The notes under the pieces were generated by a model, which made no database searches, had not been told where the DNA came from, and was given only the letters and a program-made list of their open reading frames with translations. Shown here in pieces: positions 35,395-43,867 of a stretch of DNA of 64,000 bases; position 1 is the stretch's first letter, and each line of letters starts with the position of its first letter. The translations under genes and the position numbers were made by a program. The DNA is from Labrenzia sp. CE80 (GTDB lineage Bacteria; Pseudomonadota; Alphaproteobacteria; Rhizobiales; Stappiaceae), in the NCBI RefSeq assembly GCF_009650605.1, contig NZ_WAJT01000003.1:447684-511683 (forward strand), read 5' to 3'.

Positions 35395-36372
35395 CTAGAC
35401 GGGGATCTTCTCATCCTCGATATAGGCTCTGACGATGGCCTCGAAGGAGCTTTCTGCCTTGAAGCCCAAGCTAATAGCGCGGGCAGCATCGAACCGGCGC
35501 GGCCAGCCGCCCACGATGCGTTGAATGATCTCGTTCGGCTCCCTGCGGATCAGTTTCACACGGGCCTCACCGCCAATCTTGCGCAAGGCCTCGATTTCTT
35601 CGGCAACCGTTGCCGCGACGCCCGGCATGGTGAGATTGCGCCGGGCGCCGATGGCCTCTCCGTCCAGTTCTGCCGCGTGGATCAGGAAACCCACGGCGGA
35701 ACGCGGACTGGCCATCCAGTGCAGAACATCGTCGTCGACAGGGAGTATGGCTTCCTGGCCGTTGAGCGGTTCGCGAATGATCCCGGAAAAGAAGCTGGAG
35801 GCCGCTAGGTTGGCCTTGCCCGGACGCACGACAATGGTTGGCAGGCGGATGCCGATGCCATCCATCATGCCACGCCGTGTCAGGTCGGCCAGAAGCATCT
35901 CTCCTATTGCTTTCTGCGTGCCGTAGGATGTCAGCGGGGTGAGGTGAAAGTCATCGGGGATAGGGTCAGGAAAGGGAGCGCCGAAAACGGCGATCGAGGA
36001 GGTGTAGACCACCCGTGGGCAGTAGCTGTCACCTGCTTTCCGGATCGCCTCGAACAGTTGCCGCGAACCGTCCAGATTGATTCGATAGCCTTTGTCGTAG
36101 TCTGTTTCTGATTCGCCGGAAACGATCGCAGCCAAATGGAAGATGACATCCGGCCGATCGGAGATGAGCTTTTCAGCCGTGCCTTCGGTGGAAAAATCGC
36201 AGGCAATGGCCGTCACCGGACAGGGCGCATCCGTTGGAACATCAGGCTCGACGGCGTCGACCAGCGTGAGCTTGCTGAGTTCCGCGCCGCGCAAGTGCTG
36301 GCGCGCCATCAGCGCATCCACCAGCTTGCGTCCGACCATTCCGGCCGCGCCGATTACGAGAATGCTAGTCAT
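35395..36372 (-). CDS. denD: NAD-dependent epimerase/dehydratase, D-erythronate dehydrogenase-like
   Basis: A 325-residue extended short-chain dehydrogenase. The NAD site is ILVIGAAGMVGRKLV, and the active site has YTSSIAVFG and SYGTQKAIGE (Y-x3-K). The substrate-side sequence RLPTIVVRPGKANLAASSFFSGIIREPL resembles DenD, which oxidises D-erythronate at C2. Other steps of that pathway (kinase, aldolase partners) are not in the window, so the symbol is tentative. It is the last gene of a leftward set with GNAT, PEP mutase-like, SCP2 and IlvD/Edd genes. Confidence 0.75.
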   Translation of the reverse strand: MTSILVIGAAGMVGRKLVDALMARQHLRGAELSKLTLVDAVEPDVPTDAPCPVTAIACDFSTEGTAEKLISDRPDVIFHLAAIVSGESETDYDKGYRINLDGSRQLFEAIRKAGDSYCPRVVYTSSIAVFGAPFPDPIPDDFHLTPLTSYGTQKAIGEMLLADLTRRGMMDGIGIRLPTIVVRPGKANLAASSFFSGIIREPLNGQEAILPVDDDVLHWMASPRSAVGFLIHAAELDGEAIGARRNLTMPGVAATVAEEIEALRKIGGEARVKLIRREPNEIIQRIVGGWPRRFDAARAISLGFKAESSFEAIVRAYIEDEKIPV

Positions 36373-36441
36373 CTGATGTGTCCCCCCGTCATTGTCTTTG
36401 GTCGACAGTAAGCTCAGGAGGATGGGCGAGCCAAGTACGTA

Positions 36442-36903
36442 TCAGACTGATCGCGTCATGATGACCACGTGTTTTGTACCAATCATCTTGCGCTCGGCTT
36501 CCCGAAAGCCCTTGCGGGCATACCAGTCCCGATTGCTCTGCATCTTCATGTTGGTGAAGAGGCGAACCTCCGAAAACGAGAGGTTTCTGGCTCGTGCAAG
36601 GGTGAAATCAAGCAAGCGATTGCCAAGACCCGTGCCCTGAGTGTCTGGGGAGACTGCGATGCTCCACAGCAAGAGATGGTCATCCTCCTGCCTCAGCACG
36701 AGAGAACCTTCCGGCATGCCCCGGGGGCCGGTCATCCAGACCTCGTCCTTGTCGATGAGATCATCGTAGTCCGCGCCCATGGGCTGGGGCTTGGAGCCAA
36801 TGACGTCAATCCAGTCCCGGTAGGCGCGGTCCGCCAGATCTGCGAGCGCTGGCGCGTCACTGGGGGCCGCCCGCTGCATGTGCAGGGCACCTGTGTGGTT
36901 CAT
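36442..36903 (-). CDS. GNAT-family N-acetyltransferase
   Basis: A 153-residue acetyltransferase with AVSPDTQGTGLGNRLLDFTLARA as the acetyl-CoA loop and VRLFTNMKMQSNRDWYARKGF near the end. The acceptor is unknown. Its ATG overlaps the stop of the upstream PEP mutase-like gene by four bases (ATGA), so the two are translationally coupled. Confidence 0.88.
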   Translation of the reverse strand: MNHTGALHMQRAAPSDAPALADLADRAYRDWIDVIGSKPQPMGADYDDLIDKDEVWMTGPRGMPEGSLVLRQEDDHLLLWSIAVSPDTQGTGLGNRLLDFTLARARNLSFSEVRLFTNMKMQSNRDWYARKGFREAERKMIGTKHVVIMTRSV

Positions 36904-37733
36904 CCCTGTCCCTTCAGGAAGGGATCAAAGTCTGATAGCCCAACGGCCCGGTCAAAGCAGCCAAAGGTGCCGCTGTCCTTCATGTCTTCGGCCGCAGCGG
37001 TGAAGGCGCCATAGGCGATCCGCGCAAGACCCGAGCCAATGGAGAGCCGGGCAACTCCCATGTCGGCCATTTCCTTGCGCGTGAGGTTGAAATGCTGCCG
37101 TCCGGCGAGGACGTTCAGTGGTTTGGAGATCCGGCCTAGCACTTCTTCAATGTCGTCGTGTTTCAGCAGTTCCGGTGCGTAGAGACAGTCTGCACCCGCC
37201 TCTGCAAAGGCGTTGAGGCGCTTGATCGTCATTTCGAGATGTTCGGGATCCGCAATCGGCGCTTCGCTCCGGGCGGTCAGCACGAAATCCGGCGCAAGCC
37301 GCTTCTTGACGTCCACGGCCGCACGGATGCGCTCCACGGCAAGCTCTTGGGAGTAAAAGGGTACGACCGGATCCGTCGAAAAATCCTCGATCGAGCACCC
37401 GCTGAGGCCGGCCTCGATCGCGCCACGGACCGTTTCGGCAACTTCGTCCGGCGTGTCGCCAAATCCGTTTTCCAGATCACCGTTGACCGGCAGGGTCGTT
37501 GCGGCAACGATTTCGGCCGCATGGGACAGCGCCATATCTCGGGTGATCAATCCTTCAGCATCCTTTAGCCCGCGTGAAAAGGCATATCCTGCGCTGGTCG
37601 TGGCAAGGGCATCAAAGCGAAGGCCCTCAAGAATTTGAGCAGTCCCTTTGTCGAATGGGTTTGGCATGAGAAAGGCACGGGTCTCTTGATGGAGAGCCAT
37701 GAAACGGGCCCGCCGATCCTGTAAGGTCTGCAT
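36900..37733 (-). CDS. Isocitrate lyase/PEP mutase family protein
   Basis: A 277-residue TIM-barrel enzyme of the PEP mutase superfamily. Motifs are FLMPNPFDKGTAQIL, TTSAGYAFSRG, VNGDLENGFGDTP, GCSIEDFS and LTARSEA. The family includes 2,3-dimethylmalate lyase, oxaloacetate decarboxylase and carboxyphosphonoenolpyruvate synthase; the cysteine motif KKCGH of true isocitrate lyase is absent. It likely cleaves a C-C bond in a 2-hydroxy or 2-oxo acid. The ATG at 37733 has AGGAGA upstream. It is coupled to the GNAT gene downstream. Confidence 0.85.
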   Translation of the reverse strand: MQTLQDRRARFMALHQETRAFLMPNPFDKGTAQILEGLRFDALATTSAGYAFSRGLKDAEGLITRDMALSHAAEIVAATTLPVNGDLENGFGDTPDEVAETVRGAIEAGLSGCSIEDFSTDPVVPFYSQELAVERIRAAVDVKKRLAPDFVLTARSEAPIADPEHLEMTIKRLNAFAEAGADCLYAPELLKHDDIEEVLGRISKPLNVLAGRQHFNLTRKEMADMGVARLSIGSGLARIAYGAFTAAAEDMKDSGTFGCFDRAVGLSDFDPFLKGQG

Positions 37734-37893
37734 CGGAAGTCTCCTGAGTGCCGGTTCCATTCGGGGGGTGAGTAGAACGCCGATGGCCAGCCTTGTCAAA
37801 ATTGGCAGAACAACGGAGGCTTGAACGAAAAAAGCGCTAGCCCCTCAGGGACCAGCGCATTTCTCGAAACCAAACCGCTTGGCCGGACGTATC

Positions 37894-38175
37894 TCAGACG
37901 ATGCTTCCGAGTTTCATGGCGACACTCATGTCACCATCGACCTTGAGTTTGCCGCCCATGAAGGCCGCCGTCGGGTTGAGGTCACCTGAAAGCATCTCCG
38001 AAAGATCCTCGGGCGACATCGTAATGGTGCAATCTGCATCGGCATCTTCGTTGCTGACATTCGAGCCTTGAACGAAGATCGTTCCGGTTTCGCCCAGGTC
38101 GAACTTCACACTCTCATCGATGCCGCCGCCTGCGACCTTTCCACGGACCGTCTCGGTCAATTGTTCCAGGGTCAT
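37894..38175 (-). CDS. SCP2 sterol-carrier domain protein
   Basis: A 93-residue protein that is a single SCP2 domain: VKFDLGETGTIFVQG, ADCTITMSPEDLSEMLSGDLNPTAAFMGGKLKVDGD and MSVAMKLGSI. SCP2 proteins bind lipids or fatty acyl chains; bacterial single-domain forms have no settled role. The ATG at 38175 has GGAGGAA upstream. It lies between the dehydratase and PEP mutase-like genes on the same strand. Confidence 0.92.
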   Translation of the reverse strand: MTLEQLTETVRGKVAGGGIDESVKFDLGETGTIFVQGSNVSNEDADADCTITMSPEDLSEMLSGDLNPTAAFMGGKLKVDGDMSVAMKLGSIV

Positions 38176-38304
38176 TTCATTCCTCCATCAACATTGCGGC
38201 GCGAGTAGCGCCGGTTCGGGGAGGATGAAGCATGACCTTTACGTAATCGTCAAGTTAGAACCGAGCCATTGGCTGCCTTTATCCATTTACGGACCGAAAG
38301 GCGT

Positions 38305-40104
38305 CTAGTGATTGTCGCGCGGAAGACCCTTCGAATGAGCCACGTCCTGATATTTGACCGCGGGTTTTAGCACCATGCCCTTGTCGAACTGATCCACCAT
38401 GCCGCGTTGAATTTCCTGCCATGGTGTCTGGTGCTCCGCATAGGCAAAACCACCTTCGGTTTCGAGGGCTGCGCGCCGCCCGGCCAATTCCGCGTCAGAG
38501 ATCAGGATATTGGCGGTGCCCTTGCCAAGATCGATCCGCACCCGGTCGCCGGTCTGGATCAGCGCGAGGCCGCCCATCGCTGCGGCCTCTGGCGATGCAT
38601 TGAGGATCGAGGGAGAGCCGGAAGTCCCCGACTGGCGGCCATCACCGATGCAGGGTAGCGAATGAATGCCACGCTTGATCAGGGCCGCCGGTGGCTGCAT
38701 GTTGACGACTTCAGCCCCGCCCGGATAGCCGATCGGGCCCGTGCCGCGGATGAACAACATGCAGTGTTCATCGATGTTGAGCTCGGGATTGTCGATGTTG
38801 TCATGATAATCTTCAGGGCCTTCGAAAACGATAGCGCGGCCTTCAAAGGCGTTCAGGTCATCCGGATTCAGCAGGTAGCGATCGCGGAATTCTTCTGAGA
38901 TCACGCTGGTTTTCATGATCGCGCTGTTGAAGAGATTGCCCTTCAGGTTGATGAATCCGGCGCTTTCCTTCAAGGGCTCGTCAAACGGAAGGATGACCTC
39001 CGCCATCTCGATCTCTACATCGCCGCAGTTGTCGCCAATGCTCTTTCCGTTGACCGTCATGGTGCCCGGATGGGGCAGCTTGCCGTGTTTCATCAATTCG
39101 CCAACGACCGCGGGAACACCACCGGCATGATGATAGTCCTCGCCGAGGTATTCACCGGCGGGCTGAAGGTTGACCATGAGGGGAATTTCATGGCCCAGCT
39201 CCTGCCAGTCGTCATTGTCGAGCGGCACACCAAGGTGGCTGGCGATCGCGTTGAGATGGATCGGGGCATTGGTTGAGCCGCCGATTGCCGAGTTGACCAC
39301 GATCGCGTTTTCAAACGCCTCTCGTGTCATGATGTCGGAAGGTTTGATGTCCTGATGCACCATGTCGACGATGCGCCGGCCGGTTTCGTAGGAGATTTGG
39401 CCACGTTCACGGTAGGGCGCTGGAATCGCAGCCGATCCTGGCAATTGCATGCCGAGCGCCTCAGCCAGGGAATTCATGGTGGTCGCCGTGCCCATGGTGT
39501 TGCAATAGCCGACAGACGGCGCCGATGAGGAAACCAGATCCATGAAACCGTCGTAATCGATTTCACCGGCGGCCAGCATCTCGCGCGCTTTCCACACGAT
39601 GGTGCCTGACCCTGTGCGTTCACCCTTGTGCCAACCGTTGAGCATCGGGCCGACCGAAAGGGCGATGGCCGGTATGTTGACCGTTGCTGCCGCCATCAAA
39701 CAGGCAGGGGTTGTCTTGTCGCAGCCAATTGTCAGCACGACACCGTCGATCGGATATCCGTAAAGCAGCTCAACAAGGCCCAGATAGGCAAGGTTTCTGT
39801 CCAGCGCGGCGCCGGGGCGTTTGCCGGTTTCCTGGATCGGGTGCACTGGAAATTCAAAGCAGATGCCGCCGGCCTCGCGAATGCCCTCGCGCACGCGCTT
39901 GGCAAGCTCGATGTGATGGCGATTGCATGGCGAAAGGTCCGAGCCGGTTTGCGCGATTCCGATGATCGGTTTGCCGGATTGAAGTTCCTCACGGGTCAGG
40001 CCAAAGTTGAGATAGCGTTCGATGTAAAGCGCCGTCATGCCCGGGTTGTCAGGATTGTCGAACCAGGCAGTTGATCGCAACTTGGGTGTCTTCTTGCTGG
40101 ACAT
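38305..40104 (-). CDS. IlvD/Edd-family dehydratase (sugar-acid type)
   Basis: A 599-residue iron-sulfur dehydratase. Cysteines expected to bind the cluster are in DLSPCNRHH, TIGCDKTTPAC and SVGYCNTMGTA. The sequence GIAQTGSDLSPCNRHHIELA and the length fit the sugar-acid dehydratases (L-arabinonate, D-xylonate, galactonate types) better than dihydroxyacid dehydratase IlvD, which has SHNPCN-like variants and a different C-terminus. It probably turns an aldonic acid into a 2-keto-3-deoxy acid, consistent with the neighbouring lyase and dehydrogenase. It is the first gene of the leftward set; GGGGAGA precedes the ATG. Confidence 0.88.
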   Translation of the reverse strand: MSSKKTPKLRSTAWFDNPDNPGMTALYIERYLNFGLTREELQSGKPIIGIAQTGSDLSPCNRHHIELAKRVREGIREAGGICFEFPVHPIQETGKRPGAALDRNLAYLGLVELLYGYPIDGVVLTIGCDKTTPACLMAAATVNIPAIALSVGPMLNGWHKGERTGSGTIVWKAREMLAAGEIDYDGFMDLVSSSAPSVGYCNTMGTATTMNSLAEALGMQLPGSAAIPAPYRERGQISYETGRRIVDMVHQDIKPSDIMTREAFENAIVVNSAIGGSTNAPIHLNAIASHLGVPLDNDDWQELGHEIPLMVNLQPAGEYLGEDYHHAGGVPAVVGELMKHGKLPHPGTMTVNGKSIGDNCGDVEIEMAEVILPFDEPLKESAGFINLKGNLFNSAIMKTSVISEEFRDRYLLNPDDLNAFEGRAIVFEGPEDYHDNIDNPELNIDEHCMLFIRGTGPIGYPGGAEVVNMQPPAALIKRGIHSLPCIGDGRQSGTSGSPSILNASPEAAAMGGLALIQTGDRVRIDLGKGTANILISDAELAGRRAALETEGGFAYAEHQTPWQEIQRGMVDQFDKGMVLKPAVKYQDVAHSKGLPRDNH

Positions 40105-40226
40105 GAGTTTCTCCCCCTCAGGACTTTTGCGGCGCAGTTGAATTTGAACCGATTAACACCACCGACCCCAACGTCTGTAAAGTCGCGATTGCATCAAAGT
40201 GGTTCGATTGTCGAAATACAATTGCT

Positions 40227-41768
40227 TCAGAACTTTAGCCGGTTCGCAAGTTTGTCCGCGATGAGCCAAGGTCCCAAGAGTCCGAGGGCAAATACCAGTG
40301 GCGCAGCTGTCGCGGGAACAAGCGCGACGGCACCCAGAAGGCCTGAAAGGACACGCAGAGCAAGATTGAAGCCGCGCACAAGGCGTGTTTGTTCGTCCAT
40401 TCTCGAGGCCATGGTCAACAGGTCGGCAAGGGGATCAAGCTGCCCCGCGGGCAGGGTCGCCAGCAGAACGGCCTCGCCTCTTGTTTCCGAAGACAGAGCA
40501 AAAACACCGCGCCGGTCGCTTGCCCCGATTCCGACATAGAGTCCTTTTGCCTGAGACAACTTCGATTGCACGACTGCGAACCGATCTCTTTGCCTGATGT
40601 CGCCGGTCACGTCGTCAACGCCAAGACTTGCACCGACCGCCTCCGCCGTTTGAAGATGTGCTCCTGTGACGAGGAGGCTTTCGATGCCCATTGTCTTGAG
40701 TTGGCCGATGAGCTCGTGTGCTTGCGGATGTGGGGTGCCTTGAAGACCGAGAATGCCGACAGCCCGCTCGCCGACCGAGACGATCACGCAGGTCTTTCCG
40801 GCGGCCTGAAGCGGCTTGCAGAGCGAGTTGGCCATGAAACAGTCGACTTTCAGCCGGGCCATCAGAGCAGTGTTTCCAACTGCAACGGATCTGCCATTGA
40901 TCAGGGCAACGGCCCCGAGGCCCGAAACCTCTTCCCACTCATCGGGCGCGTTCCGGGGCAGGGACCAATCATCCGAAATGGAACGGATGGCGGCACCGAT
41001 CGGATGTCTTGCATAGCGTTCCGTGGTCGCGGCGACGGCCAGCAAGCGCTCCGAACCCTTGTCGAAGGCGTGGACATCTGTGACGATACACTGACCATCC
41101 GCAAGCAAGGTTGGATTGTCAAAGGCAATGGCGGTGCTGGCGGCTATGGCCGTGAGTGCATCCGCCCCATTTAGCTCTACGCCCGTCTCTTGCGCTTTTC
41201 GAATTCCAATTTGAAGGATGAGGGCCCTTGTGAGCTCCGGCGCATAAGGCCATGCAAGCGCAAGGGATGCTGTTCCGGCTATCAAGCCTTCCGTAGGGCC
41301 GGAGGTCGCCCACCAGCCAATCAGACTGACGAGGGCAAGGGCAATCGCGCCATAGGCTTGACGAAGCACCCATATCTCATCTTGGTCAACGGTATCGGGG
41401 AACCTCTGGCGGGCTGCATTTGCAAGCGCGCGTCCACTTGCAAGACAGACAGCAGAAAAGAGTGGGGCGATGATCTGCTCCGGATCGGTGCCGCTCAGGT
41501 AGAACGCTCCAGCGGCTGCAAGACTGAGAGTCGCAACCGCAAGACTTGCCACGTCCAGTTTATGGCGAAAGTCGCCCGCCATTTGCCAAGCCAGAAGACC
41601 GGCTCCACTGGCGAAGGCCACGATCAGAGAGATCAGCTCTATCGTTGCACCCGGCAAGAGCGGGCCGCGGATTGCCGAGGAGGCGGTCAGGATGACGGAG
41701 AGGGCAAAAAGCAGGGCGCATGCGCCAGACAGCAGACGAGAGAGCACGTTGAAACGTATCGCGGTCAT
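40227..41768 (-). CDS. Degenerate P1B-type ATPase homologue (predicted pseudoenzyme)
   Basis: A 513-residue membrane protein that aligns by eye with heavy-metal P-type ATPases but lacks their catalytic motifs. The CPC metal motif is W173-P174-Y175 (LAWPYAPELT). The phosphorylation site DKTGT is D217-N-P-T-L (AFDNPTLLADG), so the Asp remains but KTGT is gone. The hinge GDGxNDAP is GIGASDRRG (413-421). An HP-type motif (RHPIGAAI) and VALINGRSVAVGNTALM remain. About six helices precede and two follow the soluble part. The frame is intact, so it is probably selected for another role. A start at 41840 is also possible. Confidence 0.78.
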   Translation of the reverse strand: MTAIRFNVLSRLLSGACALLFALSVILTASSAIRGPLLPGATIELISLIVAFASGAGLLAWQMAGDFRHKLDVASLAVATLSLAAAGAFYLSGTDPEQIIAPLFSAVCLASGRALANAARQRFPDTVDQDEIWVLRQAYGAIALALVSLIGWWATSGPTEGLIAGTASLALAWPYAPELTRALILQIGIRKAQETGVELNGADALTAIAASTAIAFDNPTLLADGQCIVTDVHAFDKGSERLLAVAATTERYARHPIGAAIRSISDDWSLPRNAPDEWEEVSGLGAVALINGRSVAVGNTALMARLKVDCFMANSLCKPLQAAGKTCVIVSVGERAVGILGLQGTPHPQAHELIGQLKTMGIESLLVTGAHLQTAEAVGASLGVDDVTGDIRQRDRFAVVQSKLSQAKGLYVGIGASDRRGVFALSSETRGEAVLLATLPAGQLDPLADLLTMASRMDEQTRLVRGFNLALRVLSGLLGAVALVPATAAPLVFALGLLGPWLIADKLANRLKF

Positions 41769-42066
41769 CAAAGAGGCCTGAAATGGGAAATCGGAGTCAG
41801 GATGCAGACTCAGGCTGCGCACTTTACGGGAGAACAGCATTGCTGTCGTCCGTCCCGCACGTCGATCAACAGGCAGGATCTGTCAAGAATGAGGCACGGT
41901 GGAGTCGATTTTGGCGATCAAAAAATAGATTTGAATAAAATGAAGGCAATTATGGGTTTTAAACCATGTCAAAAATTGCTATTCTTACCTTACGGAATTT
42001 GAGTTGATCCGCGATATTTAGGGATCGGAACATTATATTCTGTGTTGTTTTTTGAGTGTTTCAAAC
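41769..42066. other. AT-rich intergenic stretch, possible small RNA
   Basis: This gap between the P-type ATPase-like gene and the ABC ATPase gene is clearly AT-richer than its surroundings from about 41925. No convincing protein gene is seen; a 20-codon frame from 41940 on the plus strand lacks a ribosome site. The stretch ends in a strong plus-strand terminator although no plus-strand gene lies upstream, so it may encode a small RNA of up to about 150 bases. Confidence 0.35.
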
Positions 42067-42093
42067 AGGAGGGGGCTTGCCCCCTCCTTTTTT
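42067..42093 (+). terminator. Strong intrinsic terminator with no upstream gene
   Basis: AGGAGGGGG (42067-42075) pairs perfectly with CCCCCTCCT (42080-42088) around CTTG, followed by six T. On the minus strand no T run follows, so it serves plus-strand transcription. A second hairpin, CATCGCT/AGCGATG at 42099-42116, lies just after it, next to the end of the ABC ATPase gene. Confidence 0.85.
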
Positions 42094-42135
42094 CGTCGCA
42101 TCGCTGTCCAGCGATGTTTCAACATGTTCCAAAAA

Positions 42136-43857
42136 CTAGACCGTCTGCAACTTATCCCGCGACAACAAGTCTAGGGATGGCATCAGACCGAGCAGTTGGC
42201 GCGTGTAGTCATGCTGGGGAGCATCAAACAATGCGTCGCAATCTGCCACTTCGCACAGTTCTCCGTGGCGCATGACGCCGATTCGATTGCACATCTGCCG
42301 AATGACGGCCAGGTCGTGACTGATAAAGAGCATGGTCAAACCAAGTTCTTCCTGCAGATCTTTCAAAAGGTTCAGGATCTGGGCCTGGATCGAGACGTCC
42401 AAGGCAGAAGTCGGTTCGTCGCAAATCAGGAACCTTGGACGTGTCGCCAAAGCCCTGGCAATCGAGATCCTTTGTCTTTGTCCGCCCGAAAACTCATGTG
42501 GGAATTTCTGACCAGCCGCCGCCCCGAGACCAACATGATCAAGAAGGTCGGCGACGATTTGATGGACCTCGGAGTTGGATGACGCCAATTTGTGGAACTT
42601 GATCGGCTCGGCGATGATGTCACGGACACGCATACGTGCGTTCAACGATGAGAAGGGATCCTGAAAGATCATCTGCATCTGGCGGCGCATCGCAAGCACC
42701 TGCCTGCGGTCTTTCAGGGACGTCAGTTCTTGCCCGGCAAAGAGGATCGACCCGCCGCTTGGGTGATAGAGACCTGTGACCAGTCGGGCGATGGTCGATT
42801 TTCCGGATCCGGATTCGCCTACTAGGCCAAAGGTCTCGCCTTCGAGAATGTCGAAACTGACCTTCTTGACGGCATGAAAATAGCGACGCCTTGAGGGTAT
42901 GATTGACCCGTGGGTTTCAAACCGCATTTCGAGGTCTTTGATCGATAGAAGCGCACCGTTCGCCTTTTCATAATTGCGCGATTGACCCAGCCAATGCGTC
43001 GAGATGTCGATGTGCTTGGTCGGAACACCTGCCTTTTCGATGTAGTTCACGACCGGGAAACGGTTGATGCGAACGTCAGGTCGCGGCACAGCCGAAATCA
43101 GGCTCTGGGTATAGGGATGGTTCGGTGCGCCCAGGACCTGTTTCGTCTCGCCATATTCCACCAGTTTACCCTGATACATCACGGCAACGTGGTCAGTGAT
43201 GTCGGCAATCACACCCATGTCGTGGGTGATCACGAGCATGGCGACATTCCGCTCCTCACAGAGCTTCTTCATCAGTTCGAGGATTTGCGCCTGGATCGAA
43301 ACATCGAGCGCCGTGGTTGGCTCGTCGGCGATTACCAGCTCAGGCTCTGCACACAGTGCGAGCGCAATTACGACGCGCTGGCGCATGCCACCTGAAAACT
43401 GATGCGGATATTGCTTGACCCGTTCGGCAGGGTCGGGAATGCCGACCGCATCAATCAGTTCGATGGCTCGTTTGCGCGCCTCGGCCGCATTGAATGGCAT
43501 ATGAGTGCGGATCGTCTCGACGAGCTGAGACTCGACGGTTTGAAGCGGGTCAAGCGACGTGAGTGGATCCTGGAAAATCATCCCGATCCGACGGCCGCGC
43601 ATCAGGCGCTTTTCCTTGTCGGGGAGATTGTCGATTCGCTGGCCGTGCAGAAAGATCTCACCCTCGGCAACTCGGCCTGGCTCCTGCAAAAGCCCGATCA
43701 CCGCATTTCCGACGGTTGACTTACCGGCACCTGATTCTCCGACGACGCCGAGGACCTTGCCCGCCTCCAGCTTCAAGGTAACGCCTTCCACGGCGATGAA
43801 TGTCGACTTCCGCCCCGGGAATTCGACCTTGAGGTCATGAATATCGAGAACGCTCAT
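42136..43857 (-). CDS. Peptide/nickel ABC transporter, fused double ATP-binding protein
   Basis: A 573-residue protein holding two complete ATPase domains of the DppD and DppF types. The first has Walker A GESGAGKST and signature FSGGMRQRVVIALAL; the second, from about residue 295, has GESGSGKST and FSGGQRQRISIARAL. Both have Walker B with DEPTTALD or DEPTSALD. Such fusions (GsiA/YejF-like) energise both halves of an oligopeptide importer. It is the last gene of a leftward operon of binding protein, two permeases and ATPase. GGGAGG precedes the ATG. Confidence 0.95.
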   Translation of the reverse strand: MSVLDIHDLKVEFPGRKSTFIAVEGVTLKLEAGKVLGVVGESGAGKSTVGNAVIGLLQEPGRVAEGEIFLHGQRIDNLPDKEKRLMRGRRIGMIFQDPLTSLDPLQTVESQLVETIRTHMPFNAAEARKRAIELIDAVGIPDPAERVKQYPHQFSGGMRQRVVIALALCAEPELVIADEPTTALDVSIQAQILELMKKLCEERNVAMLVITHDMGVIADITDHVAVMYQGKLVEYGETKQVLGAPNHPYTQSLISAVPRPDVRINRFPVVNYIEKAGVPTKHIDISTHWLGQSRNYEKANGALLSIKDLEMRFETHGSIIPSRRRYFHAVKKVSFDILEGETFGLVGESGSGKSTIARLVTGLYHPSGGSILFAGQELTSLKDRRQVLAMRRQMQMIFQDPFSSLNARMRVRDIIAEPIKFHKLASSNSEVHQIVADLLDHVGLGAAAGQKFPHEFSGGQRQRISIARALATRPRFLICDEPTSALDVSIQAQILNLLKDLQEELGLTMLFISHDLAVIRQMCNRIGVMRHGELCEVADCDALFDAPQHDYTRQLLGLMPSLDLLSRDKLQTV

Positions 43858-43867
43858 GCTGACCTCC

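Noticed and set aside
41940..42002. A 20-codon plus-strand frame (MKAIMGFKPCQ...) before the orphan terminator
   Set aside because: No ribosome binding site and too short to support as a gene from sequence alone.
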